From contig ARYC01017349.1 of assembly GCA_000711775.1 (NCBI GenBank), forward strand, positions 53,451 to 117,450: 64,000 nt of DNA. Reading direction: 5' to 3'. Both the position numbers and the translations under genes were made by a program. The notes under the pieces are model-generated. The model saw only the letters and a list, made by a program, of their open reading frames with translations. It had not been told where the DNA came from and searched no databases. Position 1 is the stretch's first letter; every line of letters begins with the position of its first letter. Source of the DNA: Oxytricha trifallax (taxonomy: Eukaryota; Ciliophora; Spirotrichea; Sporadotrichida; Oxytrichidae). Shown piece after piece: positions 22,883-33,649 of the stretch.

Positions 22883-23696
22883 ATGAGAACTAGAATAGAA
22901 AGCATACGAGGAATGGTGAAGGAAGGCAACTCTTGTCTCTTCCTGTTCTTTGTGATTTTTAATTTCTTGATATTTTTATCATCACTTGGTATTCTTGGAT
23001 GTGGAGTATACTTAACTGTAATTACGAAAGAGGCAAATGCTTTCATAAATTAGCCATTCTAATGTGAAATTTAATGAAATTTATCAAATATCAATGGGTA
23101 TTTTATTAATTAATTTTAATTATTGATGCTTTCAACATTTCATTCCTAGTGACAGGAGGCCTTATGTTCATTTTCAGTGCCCTAGCCTTCAAAATGCGAA
23201 GATCAATCCACCTACTTGGGTTCTACCTAATAATCCTATTTTTCGTGTTTCTCTTCCAGCTAATCATCACAATTGTCATGATTGTAAAGAAAGAAGCTTT
23301 AATTGAACTTGCTAAAAAGTACATGAGTGACTCTCAAAAATCTTATGATGAAATAAAGAAATTTGAAGATAAAATTGGGGAGCACGTTTTATCAGTTTCT
23401 TACGCTCTGATTGCATTCACAGCCATCATTGTAATAAATTATTCTTTTTATCATTGATAATCATCATTAATTTACTTTTTCCATAGGCTCTGACCATATT
23501 TTTCGGATATTGCTACAGAGCTTCAACGAAAACTAAAACTTCAAAGTCAAAGGAGAATCTACTAAATTAGTAGAGATACTCTGATTAAGTCAGAGATATT
23601 GAGGCGTTGGTGCAGAAAAACAATGAAAAAAGAGTGCTCTATGAATAGAAATACCCTGAATTAGCTAAACACAGAGGGTAAAATTAAATACAATGA
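22883..23696 (+). CDS. Four-helix (tetraspan) membrane protein
   Basis: Starts MRTRIESIRGMVKEGNS. Four hydrophobic segments are visible: FLFFVIFNFLIFLSSLGILG near the N-terminus; FLVTGGLMFIFSALAF; YLIILFFVFLFQLIITIVM; and, after an extracellular-type loop (KYMSDSQKSYDEIKKFEDKI), YALIAFTAIIALTIFFGYCY. The topology and size (about 230 residues) resemble tetraspanins, but the large loop lacks the CCG motif, so it is called only tetraspan. The C-terminal tail is charged (KTKTSKSKENLLN to ...KHRGQNQIQ, TGA at 23694-23696). One IES (23046-23134) and one 56-nt intron (23431-23486, GTAATA...CATAG) are removed in frame. Confidence 0.82.
23046..23134. other. IES, pointer ATGCTTTCA
   Basis: ATGCTTTCA lies at 23037-23045 and 23126-23134; excising 89 bp joins TKEANAF to NISFLVTGG in frame and links the first and second membrane segments. 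Confidence 0.92.
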
Positions 23697-24100
23697 ATGA
23701 ACAACAGATAAATCCCATTTTAAGAGTAAAATTTTATATAAGAATTTATAAACTTTTAATTTTTATAAAATCTGAAAAGTTATGTTTTATATGAATAAAT
23801 TTTTAATTTAAAATTAAAAGTTTAACTTATAGAAATTATATTGATCATTTTATTAATTAGGTTTAATTATGTCTGCTATATGTATAAATAGTGATAGAGT
23901 ATGAAATTATAATGAACTCGGATATATTATTATTATCTTTATGGAATCAATAACATTAAAGCACACATTAATTTTAACTATATAGTATATACTATTCTCC
24001 TGTTATTTTGTATTAAATTATTTTTATAAATGAAAGTTAATTAGTTAATTAAAAGTCACTCTAACTAGAAATTAAAGTTTAAATGAGTGTTTTGTATATT
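23697..24100. other. AT-rich DNA without recognised genes
   Basis: Separates the tetraspan gene from the displaced CGR1 3' block. Nothing coding was seen. Confidence 0.5.
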
Positions 24101-24260
24101 TCACTTGAATCTCTCGTAGAAAACTTCTGCTGGTAATGTGGACAGCATCATCTTGGCTTTCTTTGACCATTTTCTTATCTTTGTGGTGTCTTTGATCTAT
24201 ACAAATTAAAATAGTTAGATATCTCATGAAATCATTATTATTCGGCTTATGCTAAGTATT
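24101..24260 (-). CDS. CGR1: CGR1-type protein, displaced 3' germline block (C-terminal exon)
   Basis: On the minus strand an acceptor (TTTGTATAG) precedes IKDTTKIRKWSKKAKMMLS, then TLPAEVFYERFK and TGA at 24101-24103. This is the conserved C-terminus expected after the TYQI where the block at 17601-18290 stops. The 14-bp sequence TTATGCTAAGTATT is present here at 24247-24260 and there at 17601-17614. Joining at that repeat builds a GTAAGT...TATAG intron and continues the protein in frame. Because both blocks are on the minus strand but the 3' block has the higher coordinates, the order is permuted: this is a scrambled germline gene with a pointer inside an intron. Confidence 0.9.
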
Positions 24261-24978
24261 GAGAATAAATATTGAACTATTTTCTAATCAAAATATCTTG
24301 TATTACCATGAAATATTCATTATCTAAAATAAAAATATTAATTAAAAGATTTGTACCTATTAGATGAGAATAAGTGAGGCAATATAATTTTTTAGATTAT
24401 ATATATTTTTGTTAATTCTCTAACTTCTAATCGGATCGAATTAATATGCAATTCTATGAAATTGTTTGGAATTTTTGAACTACAAAATAATTTCAGGAGT
24501 AATAAATTAAAATTTTATCATTAAAATAACAAAATAAAAAATTATATATTTTAAATTGGCATTTATAATTTTAAATAATAAATTTGATTACATTTTATAT
24601 ACTATAACTTAATAATAAAATTTAATGTTTTTATTATCATAAATTTTTGAAAAAAATTTTATTAGTTAATTATTAAATATTGATAAAAAATATTTTTAAT
24701 TGAGTTAATAAATACTTTTAGAGGTTCTTTAATGTTGATTTTTTAGAATACATTTTAAGTTATTTCTCATTTAATAAATGGTGAAAATGTCTGTATATGT
24801 TTATTATTAAACATAATATAAAAATATTGCTATTTATTATTTTCTAATTTCTAAAAAAACCTTTTTCTAAAATCAAATTAGACAATATTAAATTTAGAGC
24901 CCTTCATTTAAATGAAGATATTGAGAGCTTCATTTATAGGATTACTTTACTGTTTATTTTTTATTGTAAACTTCATAA
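24261..24978. other. AT-rich DNA between the CGR1 3' block and the next gene
   Basis: About 720 bp, among the most AT-rich in the first half of the window. No coding islands or clear repeats were seen. Confidence 0.5.
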
Positions 24979-27477
24979 TCATTGAGGAAAAATAAATTAA
25001 AAAAATACTATATTTCTAATTGTAGTTTACTACTATGATTATTTATTTGGTTTTGAGCTCTGTTTAATTTTAAATTCTTCTTTCAAGTTTCTGGAGAGAG
25101 GGTCGTCACAGGGTCCAATCTATTCAAATTTCTTAGCTTTTCCAATTTTCTTATAGTCCTTTAAATCACTGTAAACTTCGCTGGAGCTACTGATATAATA
25201 TAAAATGGGCATATAATTAATTTTATTAAAATAATAAGTGTAGTAGCGAAGAGCTCATGGGACTCTCTAGTCTGCTATCTATGATAATAAGTAATGTCTC
25301 TGAAAACTGAATCTTCATCAATCATCATGGTGTCTTGAGGTAGAGGTATAACTCTTCCCAAAGTGCTGTTGTTACTATTGCTGCTTTTATTATTAACTAT
25401 TAATTTTTCACCGCTCTTCTATTGCTTAGTGTTTGAGTTTAGATTGTTGTTTTTACTGTTAGAGTCTGAGGATGACATGAACTAAAAGAATGAAGAGTCA
25501 TTGCAATCGTGTTTCATAGTCTCCTCCCTAAATTCCATACTTGGTTCAACAATTGTTTCTAATCGTTAGGGTGAGCATTTTAGTTTTTATTTTTATTGCA
25601 AAATTAGCTGTTTCTACTCAAGCTGCAGTCTTTCGAGGTCTTCTTTTAATTCAATTTGCTACTCTTGGAGAGTTGTCTTGAAGGAGACTCTCTTAAATGA
25701 ATGAGTGGGAGATGTATTAGTGGTATTAATTTGAGATTGTTTTCCCAAAACTGATTGGAACAGCTAAGCTTGAGCTGATTGGGTGAAATCCAAGTTTTTT
25801 CGAATCACGTCATGTTTATTTAACTGTTAATGAGTCACAGTTGAACTAGAATCGTGGATGAGATCAGTTTCTTTCGTTTTAGCTTCTTCATGATGTTCTG
25901 AGGAGCGGCTTTTCACCAATTTCGGTTAAGATTTTTAGTCTGTTTTAGAGGCCTATATATTATTAATTTAAAGAGTTGCAGTCGAAGACTAAGTGTCTTA
26001 ACTCAAATTACTTATTCTACCTTAAAGGTTTTAATGATTAACTTATTGCTCGATATTTACTAGCGGAGGACAACGCAGCTATTTAGTACTATTTGACTTG
26101 TTTCTAGCTTGTCTCTGTTTAATGACATTTGAAATAGGAGACTAAGCAGCCCCATATTAATATTGCTGCGTCTCCATTTTCCGGTCAATCTTAGAATATA
26201 TTATTTTCTGGTCAATTTTCAAATTCCTGTCTCCCATCATTTTTTTCACTATTTTCTTGAATCTCTAGTAGAGGACCACCTTATAATTTCTTTTGGTTAT
26301 TTCGCTTCCTCCGGAAAGTAACTGATTTTACTACTAATTTTAGTTACTCAACGGTTAACTCATTGTATAGATATACTTAAAGATTTTGATTGAAATGATG
26401 CTTACTTTTTATATAAAACAAAAAACTCACAGTTCTTTGTAAAGTGAGACACTCATTATTGAGAATGGGTATATTTGTTTCTGCAGCTAATTACGTAAAG
26501 CAAATATCATTCTCTTTACTTTTTTATTTGTCAGCACAGTTAAAGCTTTCCCCATTTAAAAACAACCTCATTGATGGGCTATCTACAGCATATAAATTTT
26601 AATTTTAGGTATTATTTTTAGCTTCAATCTATTTACTTTCAAATTTACTTGTAACCTAATCAAGATTGAATAATTCTAATTAACACTATATTCACAGATT
26701 AGTAAATAAAATTAGTTTTTGAATAAAGATTGATTCGGGATTCAATTTTTTCATGCGTAAATTTTCTTCTAATTCCCAATTGTCTTATGCTTTTGTTTAA
26801 ATCTTGGGTGACGATCTCTAAGTTAATTGAGCATTAAGTTTTAAGTTTTTAAGCCTTTGTCATTTTATAAAATGGTTAACTATTTCGTCACGTCATTCCA
26901 AAATGATTCCACAAATCTATTTTCACTATCTAATTAATAAAAAGCAAACGAGTTATACATAAATCTACTTATTTTTTTTATATCAGAAGTTTCGATGAAG
27001 TGAAGTAATGCATTGGAAACATCCTTAGGTTTTTCATGCTTATTTCTATAGTACATATTCTTAGAGTTTTCTATTGTAAAATTAAAGTGAGATTTATTAG
27101 TTCAATTAATGTTTGTAAAACCCCATAGATCAATTAAGAAGCGAGGATTGGAGTAAAGAACAATTAGATTATAATTTATTAATTATTGGCTAATATTAAT
27201 TGTAATTAGGCTAAAATCAAATTTACACACCCTGATTGGATTATTTTATATGGACAATTAATCGAGCCAATAGTTTTAATAATTAGCCCAAACATTTAAA
27301 TTATACGCCAATAATATTTAAGTCTTAATTTAATTGTTCTTAACTCCAATCTTGGTATCTTAATTGAACTATGGGGTTTTAGTAGTTTTGAGTTAGGGAA
27401 TTATTTAGATTACTGCAAAATTTGATTTGCGTATAAGATAAATTATTAATAAATTATATTTTAGGCTTTGGCAGCAT
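24979..27477 (-). CDS. Ser/Gln-rich protein of unknown function with basic helical region
   Basis: Starts MLPKPKIQFINNLSYTQI at 27477 and ends near 24979 (TGA). The N-terminal coding segment is joined to the next by excising an IES (27071-27389, pointer AGTTTT) that gives ...SLTQNSKNMYYRNKHEKP in frame. A second IES (26601-26765, pointer AAAATTTA on the minus strand) joins DNWELEENL to YAVDSPSMRLF. A GTGAGT...ATTAG intron (about 26340-26435) joins ECLTLQRT to QQNQLLSGGSEIT. A basic stretch follows (YQRFKKIVKKMMGDRNLKI), then a long Ser/Thr/Asn/Gln-rich part containing a short coiled coil (QEQQIELKEDLERLQLEQ). A one-base slip at an A run near 26850 is needed. The last junction near 25190-25250 is unsolved. 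No domain is recognised. Confidence 0.7.
26601..26765. other. IES, pointer TAAATTTT (plus strand)
   Basis: TAAATTTT lies at 26593-26600 and 26758-26765; excising 165 bp joins two clear coding stretches in frame on the minus strand. Confidence 0.8.
27071..27389. other. Transposon-derived IES, pointer AGTTTT
   Basis: AGTTTT lies at 27065-27070 and 27384-27389. Removing 319 bp joins NSLTQN to SKNMYYRNKH in frame. Most of the IES is an inverted-repeat element (27118-27379). Confidence 0.8.
27118..27379. mobile_element. 262-bp inverted-repeat (MITE-like) element ending in AAACCCC, flanked by TA
   Basis: The ends match as an inverted repeat: AAACCCCATAG at the left and CTATGGGGTTT at the right. 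The similarity continues with mismatches for about 100 bp per arm (ATTGGAGT..AAGAACAATTA is shared). TA dinucleotides flank both ends (27116-27117, 27380-27381), the target duplication expected of Tc1/mariner-type elements such as those of Euplotes and Paramecium. There is no transposase frame. It is contained entirely in an IES. Confidence 0.75.
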
Positions 27478-27684
27478 ATTTATTATCAAACTAAAATTAC
27501 TAAACTATATAATAGCTTATTAATTATTATTGAGAGGAGGTTACTTGCGGAGATATAGACATTCAATTTAAAAAATAGATATTTTATTCACTATTTTCCT
27601 ATCTAAATGCTTTGGTAAATAAGAAAAATAAACTAAAATTATTGGAATTTATCAAAATAAAATAGATAAAAGAATTATCGCAAA

Positions 27685-30600
27685 ATGGAAGATCAAAATA
27701 AAACAGAGTAAGACTCACTCCAGAATAATCAAAATGAAAAACTTTCTTTTGATTTAATGATAGATTAGAACATTTTGTTCAGAAAAATAAGCTTAAAACT
27801 AAATAAAAAAACTTCAGCTAACTAAGGGGTTTTCGAATATGATGATTCTCCAGAAAATCTTTTAGAAGAGGAAGACAATTAACCCATTTAAAAGAACAGA
27901 GAGTTCAATTCATCACCAATGATCAAATTAGATGACTAATTATAACAAAATTAAAGCTAAACATTTACCAGAGAGTTTTTAGAAGACTAAAATCTTGAGT
28001 TAACCTCATCCGAGAAAATATTGTAAGTTTTGTAAGTCCTGATCATAGACAATGTGGAAGTGAAAGATTAAAAGCTTATGCTACAAGAATTGTACGACTA
28101 TGTGAGTAATCTAGACACTTAAACCATCTCAAATACCTCATCTAAAAAGTAATCACCGATGAAGATATAAAACTAAGCAGCAGTTAACTAGAGAGGAATT
28201 CCTGATGAGGACTATGAAGAGATTATTTTCAGCCTTAACGATAAAGTCAGACATTTTGAATAGGTTAATGAACTCTTAAAGAATTATACCAATCAAAGTG
28301 ACAAAGAGAAGAAAGAATTGCTTAGATAAAATGAAAAATTAAGGACTGAGCATGATTAAATTCTTCAAAGAATAAGGGAAGCAGAAAATTAATGTTCTCA
28401 GTTAAAAGACGATAAAAATAAGCTTGAAGCCAAAAATAATGAATAAACAGTCAAATTATTAGATCTTGAGTGTGAGATATCTATATTCAAAACTCTGGCT
28501 GACGATCAGTATTATCATGACTAGCGCTTCGAAATGGATGTCAATAAGCATTAAAGTTTTAAAGAGAAAAATGATAATAGTTAAAGAGTAATCAATTCGG
28601 ATGGCTTACTAAAACTTAAGCATTCTTCTCAATCATAAGATGAACCCAGTATTAAGCCAAACTAGATTAAAATTTCACCTGATAAAAATTCAATATCATC
28701 CAACGGACTAATATCAAGGCATTTGACTTCTCCATTAAGCTAAATTGGATCTTTGTCTCCTGAAAAATAAGAAAGAGATAGGATAATTTCCAAATAAATA
28801 GAAGCCTTAATGGAATAGTTTAAGAAAAATGCAATTGAACATTCTCAGATTACCAAATTAGTTGAGTTGAAAGATCAAGAGCATAGATTAGAATTGAAGA
28901 AAATGTAAAATGATTTTACTATCTTTAAATAGAGGATCATTTGCTTTTATTTTATTTAATCAGGCATTCAAGCTAGTAAATCGAGAAGAAAGACTAACAA
29001 GTGCATGTCTATAAAACAAAAATAGATGACTTGAAATTGCAACTTAAGTAACTGTAGGAGACTAACTAAAACCTTTAATTCCGCATAAATGCTCTTAAAG
29101 ATGTATGCCAATTTTATTTGATAATCAATTCTTAATTTCTTAACATTCTTTAATATAGGAGAACAAGCTATTAACTCTCAAATAAGAAACTGAGTACATC
29201 TGTCGCCAGAGCTTATATAGAGCTTCAAACATGTCTTATCAATCTAATGTGAATAATTCTGTAAATCAGGGCAATTTGAAACTGTCCCTTCTTAAATTGA
29301 ATTAAAAATAGAACTCTGGAATATTCAATTAAGTCTCAACTCCAAAGAGAAGTCTAATTTCGATGTTTGGTGACAACTTCATGTTCCCCTAAAACTCAAG
29401 GAAAGTTAGCATGAACAGTAATTATAATCAATAGAAGCAAAGCATGTTTGGGAATGGTGGCTTTAGAAGCAGCAGCTTAGCGTTTTAAGGTTTGCAGTAA
29501 AGTTACGATTCAAATTTCAAGGAATACAAGCACAATCCATTTGAATACCTAAAAGAGGAAAATTATGTTTAAGAAGTGGAGAATGACGACTCTTCTTCGA
29601 TTGGTATACCTGGGAGAGTCAGTATCATGCTTGATGAACTACGAAGCACTAGAGATTTAATTAAATTTAGTTTTTTATAGTAAAGTCTTCTTTTGTTAAA
29701 TTGTTACTTAATATTTCTTTGAGACAGTCAAAAATATCAAAATAGCAATTAGAGCAGAAGTAGGAAAATAAGTGAATAAATTAATGATAATATGGATTCA
29801 AATAATTTTAAGGATATTGACTAAGAAAATATTTTTGTCTCAAACAATACAGAAAATTCAATAGAAGAGGAAAATTAAAAGCTATTAAAGTTTGATAAAT
29901 TAAAAATCTAATAAAATTAAGAGGTTGAGAATTTAAGCAATAATTAAATAAATAATCAGATTAGGGAGTAGATTTCTAGAGAAATTAAAAATCATATTAT
30001 TGAAAATGATAATTGAACATTTTTTATGGCTATCGTTTTTAATTATTTCAGACTTTTCTTAATTCCATCAATAATAAGAACTAAGTAAATTTAATATATT
30101 CAGATCGATTAAATCAACATCATCTTAACGCAACAATCGCTAATCATTCCTCCAGGATTACTAAAATTATTCTAATCTTTCCTTAAGAAAATCTCTTACT
30201 TCTCAACCCTTAAAACGCTGACATTCTCTTAAGTTTGCCATTAAATAATATTGAATCAATAATACTCTCTACTACTGAGAGGTCAGTGTTTGCTCTAAAA
30301 ATTAGGAAGCTATAGTAAGATTAGAGTAATTAATATACTTTAAAAAATTCTCACTTGATATTTAATAAAAGTGATAATGGAGAATCTGTATTTACAGATC
30401 TGATTGAATTTATAACAATCTTAAATCATGCTTAAGATCTTCATGAAATCTCTGTGTAATTCAGTGATTAAATCCTATTACAGAACTATAAGAGTGGGGA
30501 AACTCGTCAGATATTCTTTGCAAATTTCATCACATTTATAAGTTGGGAAAATCTTGAAATAGAGTAGAATTTATTCGAAAGTGCAGATCAGGATCAGCTA

Positions 30601-31568
30601 AAAATTGAAAATATAGATATTCAAGATCACCCTCAAAATTTGTAAAATAATGATATTGCTAGGGTTAGTTAAGGCTTAGCCACACAAAGTAGAATAAGCA
30701 CAGTGAAAAATCTGCAATAGATTTCAAACAGGAAATCAGTTATAAATAACAAAGAACTACTCAATAACTCGTTAATGAGTGGGTTTTTATATAAGAAATC
30801 TAGGAGTTGGACTGAAATGTTTAGCTTCTTTGGTTCTTCGTGGAAGCGCAAATATGTTATACTCACAAATGTAAAATTATAATAAATTAATGTATTTGAA
30901 TGTCGGCTTGGTTATGTTTGATGAATCAAATCTCAGAAAACCCTCGCAGTTCATTTGCTTAATCCTTTTTATTTTTGAGCAATTAATCACAATTTAATGA
31001 ATATAGTTTACTATCAATGGATCTGCTTGAATAAATCCCATAGACAGAAGAGAGAAGACCCTTAACTTTCAAATTGACAGATTCTTAAGATGAGAGTGTT
31101 TTATATCTTTCTTGCGAAAGTTAGAAGGAATATATTCTCTGGTGCGAAGCAATTAGAGACCTAAAATATCAATAAAAAGAGAGGGAAGCAAAGGCGGTCA
31201 TAACTTAACATAAACTCATTACTTAAATATTGAAATGAGATTTGCAACAAGAAAATTAGATAGCGATGTTTACAATGCATATTACAATTAATTGAGGGGT
31301 GCCGTTTTCGGATTCAAATTTGGGGAACAGATTTCTAAGTTTGTTTAACACTTAAATTAGCGTGTATCTTTTATACATTAACATAAAAACTTAAATCATT
31401 TATAATCACATTCTTATCGAGATACCCTTACTCTTGCACAAATACATATTTTTTTCTTCTTCCTCTCTTGGAATTCAAGTGATATATAATAATGCGGTGA
31501 GAAAACTATAAATATAATAAGTGAAAAAATTTGGGAATTTCTTAGGAGAAAATTATTCAAATTTTGAA
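27685..31568 (+). CDS. Coiled-coil protein with a C-terminal PH domain
   Basis: Starts MEDQNKTEQDSLQNNQ. The N-terminal half is acidic, then coiled coil (about 28180-28920, with KEKKELLRQNEKLRTEHDQ), then Ser/Asn-rich. A 59-nt intron near 29104-29162 (GTATGC...ATATAG) splices INALKD to ENKLLTLKQE. An IES at 29656-29724 (GAGA) is supported; others near 28935-28965 (AGG) and 30010-30055 are probable. A PH domain lies at 30780-31160: SGFLYKKSRSW, WKRKYVILTN, then TFKLTDSQDESVLYLSC and KEYILWCEAIRDL with its conserved Trp. PH domains bind phosphoinositides or proteins, so it is probably membrane-associated. Single-base slips at C (30210) and T (30920) runs interrupt the frame. The 3' end after 31236 is less certain. 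Confidence 0.75.
29656..29724. other. IES, pointer GAGA
   Basis: GAGA lies at 29652-29655 and 29721-29724; removing 69 bp joins DELRSTRD to SQKYQNSN in frame. The pointer is short. Confidence 0.6.
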
Positions 31569-31853
31569 TAGACTGAGATAATGGGAAAGTTGCGAGTGTA
31601 TTTAATGGTTATTTAGTTTTTGTGTTAGTTAGTTACATATTTTTACCATCAATTATTAAAATGCCCCTATGAGTAGTTAGTTAATATGAAATTTTGCATT
31701 TTATTTTGTTCAGAAATAAGACTGGTTATTTAACTTATATATTTCTTTACTCAAATTATATAAATTGTGTTACCCTCACCGTGAAGCGACTTGGGTTATA
31801 GATATTTGTTCAGCTAGCATTCATGATGCTAGGGAATCGAATGATCTGGTTCT

Positions 31854-32566
31854 TCAGAGATCGAAGTCAGCTGAGATGCAGTCGAAGACAACTTTGCCGG
31901 TCTTGTCGTGGAGAGTGACTTGGACGGCGTAGTGTCCTGATGGGGCGAAGCTTGGTACCAACCATGTGATTTCATTTACAAATAAATTACAAATTCATCA
32001 GTGTAATCATCACCAGCGGCGTAGTGCTTGGCTCTTGGGAAGTCGTTAACGTAAAGTGGGGTCTTGTTCCATTCAACGTATACCTTGAGACCTGAGAGGT
32101 CAACATCGTTGGTGAAGGTACCCTTGAGTTCAAGTTCAACATTGCTATTAATAAAGAACACTAGCATTTGTTAAAATTTACAAATTCTAGCATACATTTT
32201 TACTCGAAATATACCCTTGACTGGGATTTTAGGGATGGAGTAGGTGTTTCCGAGATCAACTTGGAAATCTCCATCTCCACCGGCGCACTCACCCCAGGTG
32301 ACTGGACCTTGGAGCTTTGGTCTGAGGAGTGACTTGAGAAGTGACTTGGGGGTTGAGAGCTTCACGAAGTCAGTTGGCTTAATGATATTACATAATAATA
32401 ACGAAAATAAAAATAATTATCTTCATTTTTCCCCATTTAACTTCACAAAATTTAATATTTTAATTCTGAATATTAAAGTATTTTTATTTTTACATTTCAT
32501 AATAATTTCAGTGGCGGCTTGGGCAACAGCAACGAGACCGAAGATAGCGAGGACGACTTTGTTCAT
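31854..32566 (-). CDS. Secreted ML-domain (NPC2/MD-2-like) lipid-binding protein
   Basis: Starts MNKVVLAIFGLVAVAQA, a clear signal peptide. The mature part carries the ML-domain pattern: VTWGECAGGDGDFQVDLG, then VELELKGTFTNDVDLSGLKV, VEWNKTPLYVNDFPRAKH, ITWLVPSFAPSGHYAVQVTL and a C-terminal VVFDCISADFDL. Conserved Cys residues near both ends fit the family disulphide. Length is about 165 residues, typical for the family, which binds sterols or phospholipids in the endolysosome or outside the cell. Two IESs are fixed (31976-31998 and 32375-32512); a third near 32135-32225 is implied but its pointer was not found. The GC content is much higher than the flanks. A related gene lies at 33650-34433. 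Confidence 0.87.
31976..31998. other. Very short IES (23 bp), pointer TTCAT (plus strand)
   Basis: TTCAT lies at 31971-31975 and 31994-31998; removing 23 bp joins GDDYTDE to ITWLVPSF in frame. Confidence 0.8.
32375..32512. other. IES, pointer TCAGT (plus strand)
   Basis: TCAGT lies at 32370-32374 and 32508-32512; removing 138 bp joins the signal peptide (VAQAAT) to DFVKLSTPK in frame. Confidence 0.82.
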
Positions 32567-33029
32567 TTATTTGTTAATATTTATTATAAATTGAATCAGA
32601 AATATCCAATTTATATTAGGGCATCCAATAATATCTCAACGTGATGTATTTATTACTAAATTTAAGCAAATCTATCTTTTATTATAACTTACATCAATTA
32701 CCTTGATCGATATCCATGAGTTTTAAATTTAAATTTTTATAAAACACTATTCATTATTTTCAATTATCATGAATTATATAGACATTTAATATAGTAGAGT
32801 TGTGATGTTTAATAAAATAATATATTATATCATAGTTATTCTTATTTATTAATTTCACGGTAACCTTAATTTAATTTATATCTAATAATAAATTAATCGC
32901 AATTACGGTAAAGAATCATGATTCTTCAAATTTATATGTACTTGTAAAGTTTAGTATAAAATCGCATCTAAGGTTAAGGGAAATTGAAATTATAAAAAAC
33001 AATCAATTATAAATATTTTGTAAATATAC
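32567..33029. other. AT-rich intergenic DNA
   Basis: Upstream of the ML-domain gene and left of the mobile element. No coding signal. Confidence 0.5.
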
Positions 33030-33037
33030 AAATTGAC

Positions 33038-33522
33038 GGGGGGGGAAGTTTCCTGCACTGGTTTATGATAAAAAAAAAATTTTAGGGAAGTTTCCTGCAC
33101 TTTTTTTAATTTTTTAATAATTTTTTTTAATTAAATTAATCTTTATAACAACTATCAACCAACTTCAGGACTAATTTCATTGTTATAATTATACTTTAAT
33201 TTATTAATCAATAGTCAATATCTCTCTTCAGATTCCAAAAACTTTGACATTTTTCATCTGATATTTGTAGGTTCTGTCTCTTAATTATTATATTACTTTA
33301 CTATAGTATTTCAAATATTGTATGCAATCGTTCGTGTCATTCTGATTGAATTTATCTTGTTCTTACCATGCCTATATAATGTTAGACTATATTTTCTTGA
33401 GCTACTTCAATGATGAACAATATGCTCTTAATATTTAATGGGTAAAAATATAAAATTTGTTTATTTATGTAAAATTTATTAAATTTAACATAAATAAAAA
33501 AACAGTGCAGGAAACTTCCCCC
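33038..33522. mobile_element. 485-bp non-autonomous element with G-rich inverted repeats and 8-bp target duplication
   Basis: The ends are inverted copies of GGGGGAAGTTTCCTGCACTG (left with extra G, right read on the minus strand). The element is bounded by the identical 8-mer AAATTGAC at 33030-33037 and 33523-33530. A second internal copy of the terminal motif (GGGAAGTTTCCTGCACT) lies near 33085-33101. No long reading frame exists. An 8-bp duplication is typical of hAT-superfamily elements, so this is best read as a hAT-like MITE; the terminal bases are not the common hAT CAGGG type. Confidence 0.8.
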
Positions 33523-33649
33523 AAATTGACATATTGAGTGTTTAGGAAATTAATCATTAATCAGCTTGTTCATCAGAAAATAAACTTAGCTGATACACAG
33601 GCAAAGTAACAATTATATATTAATAAAAGTTAGGCAAATAATTAATGAA

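Noticed and set aside
24101-24200. Reading 24101-24200 as the C-terminus of the 24979-27477 gene.
   Set aside because: That frame joins badly; another frame matches the CGR1 C-terminus and carries the 14-bp pointer.
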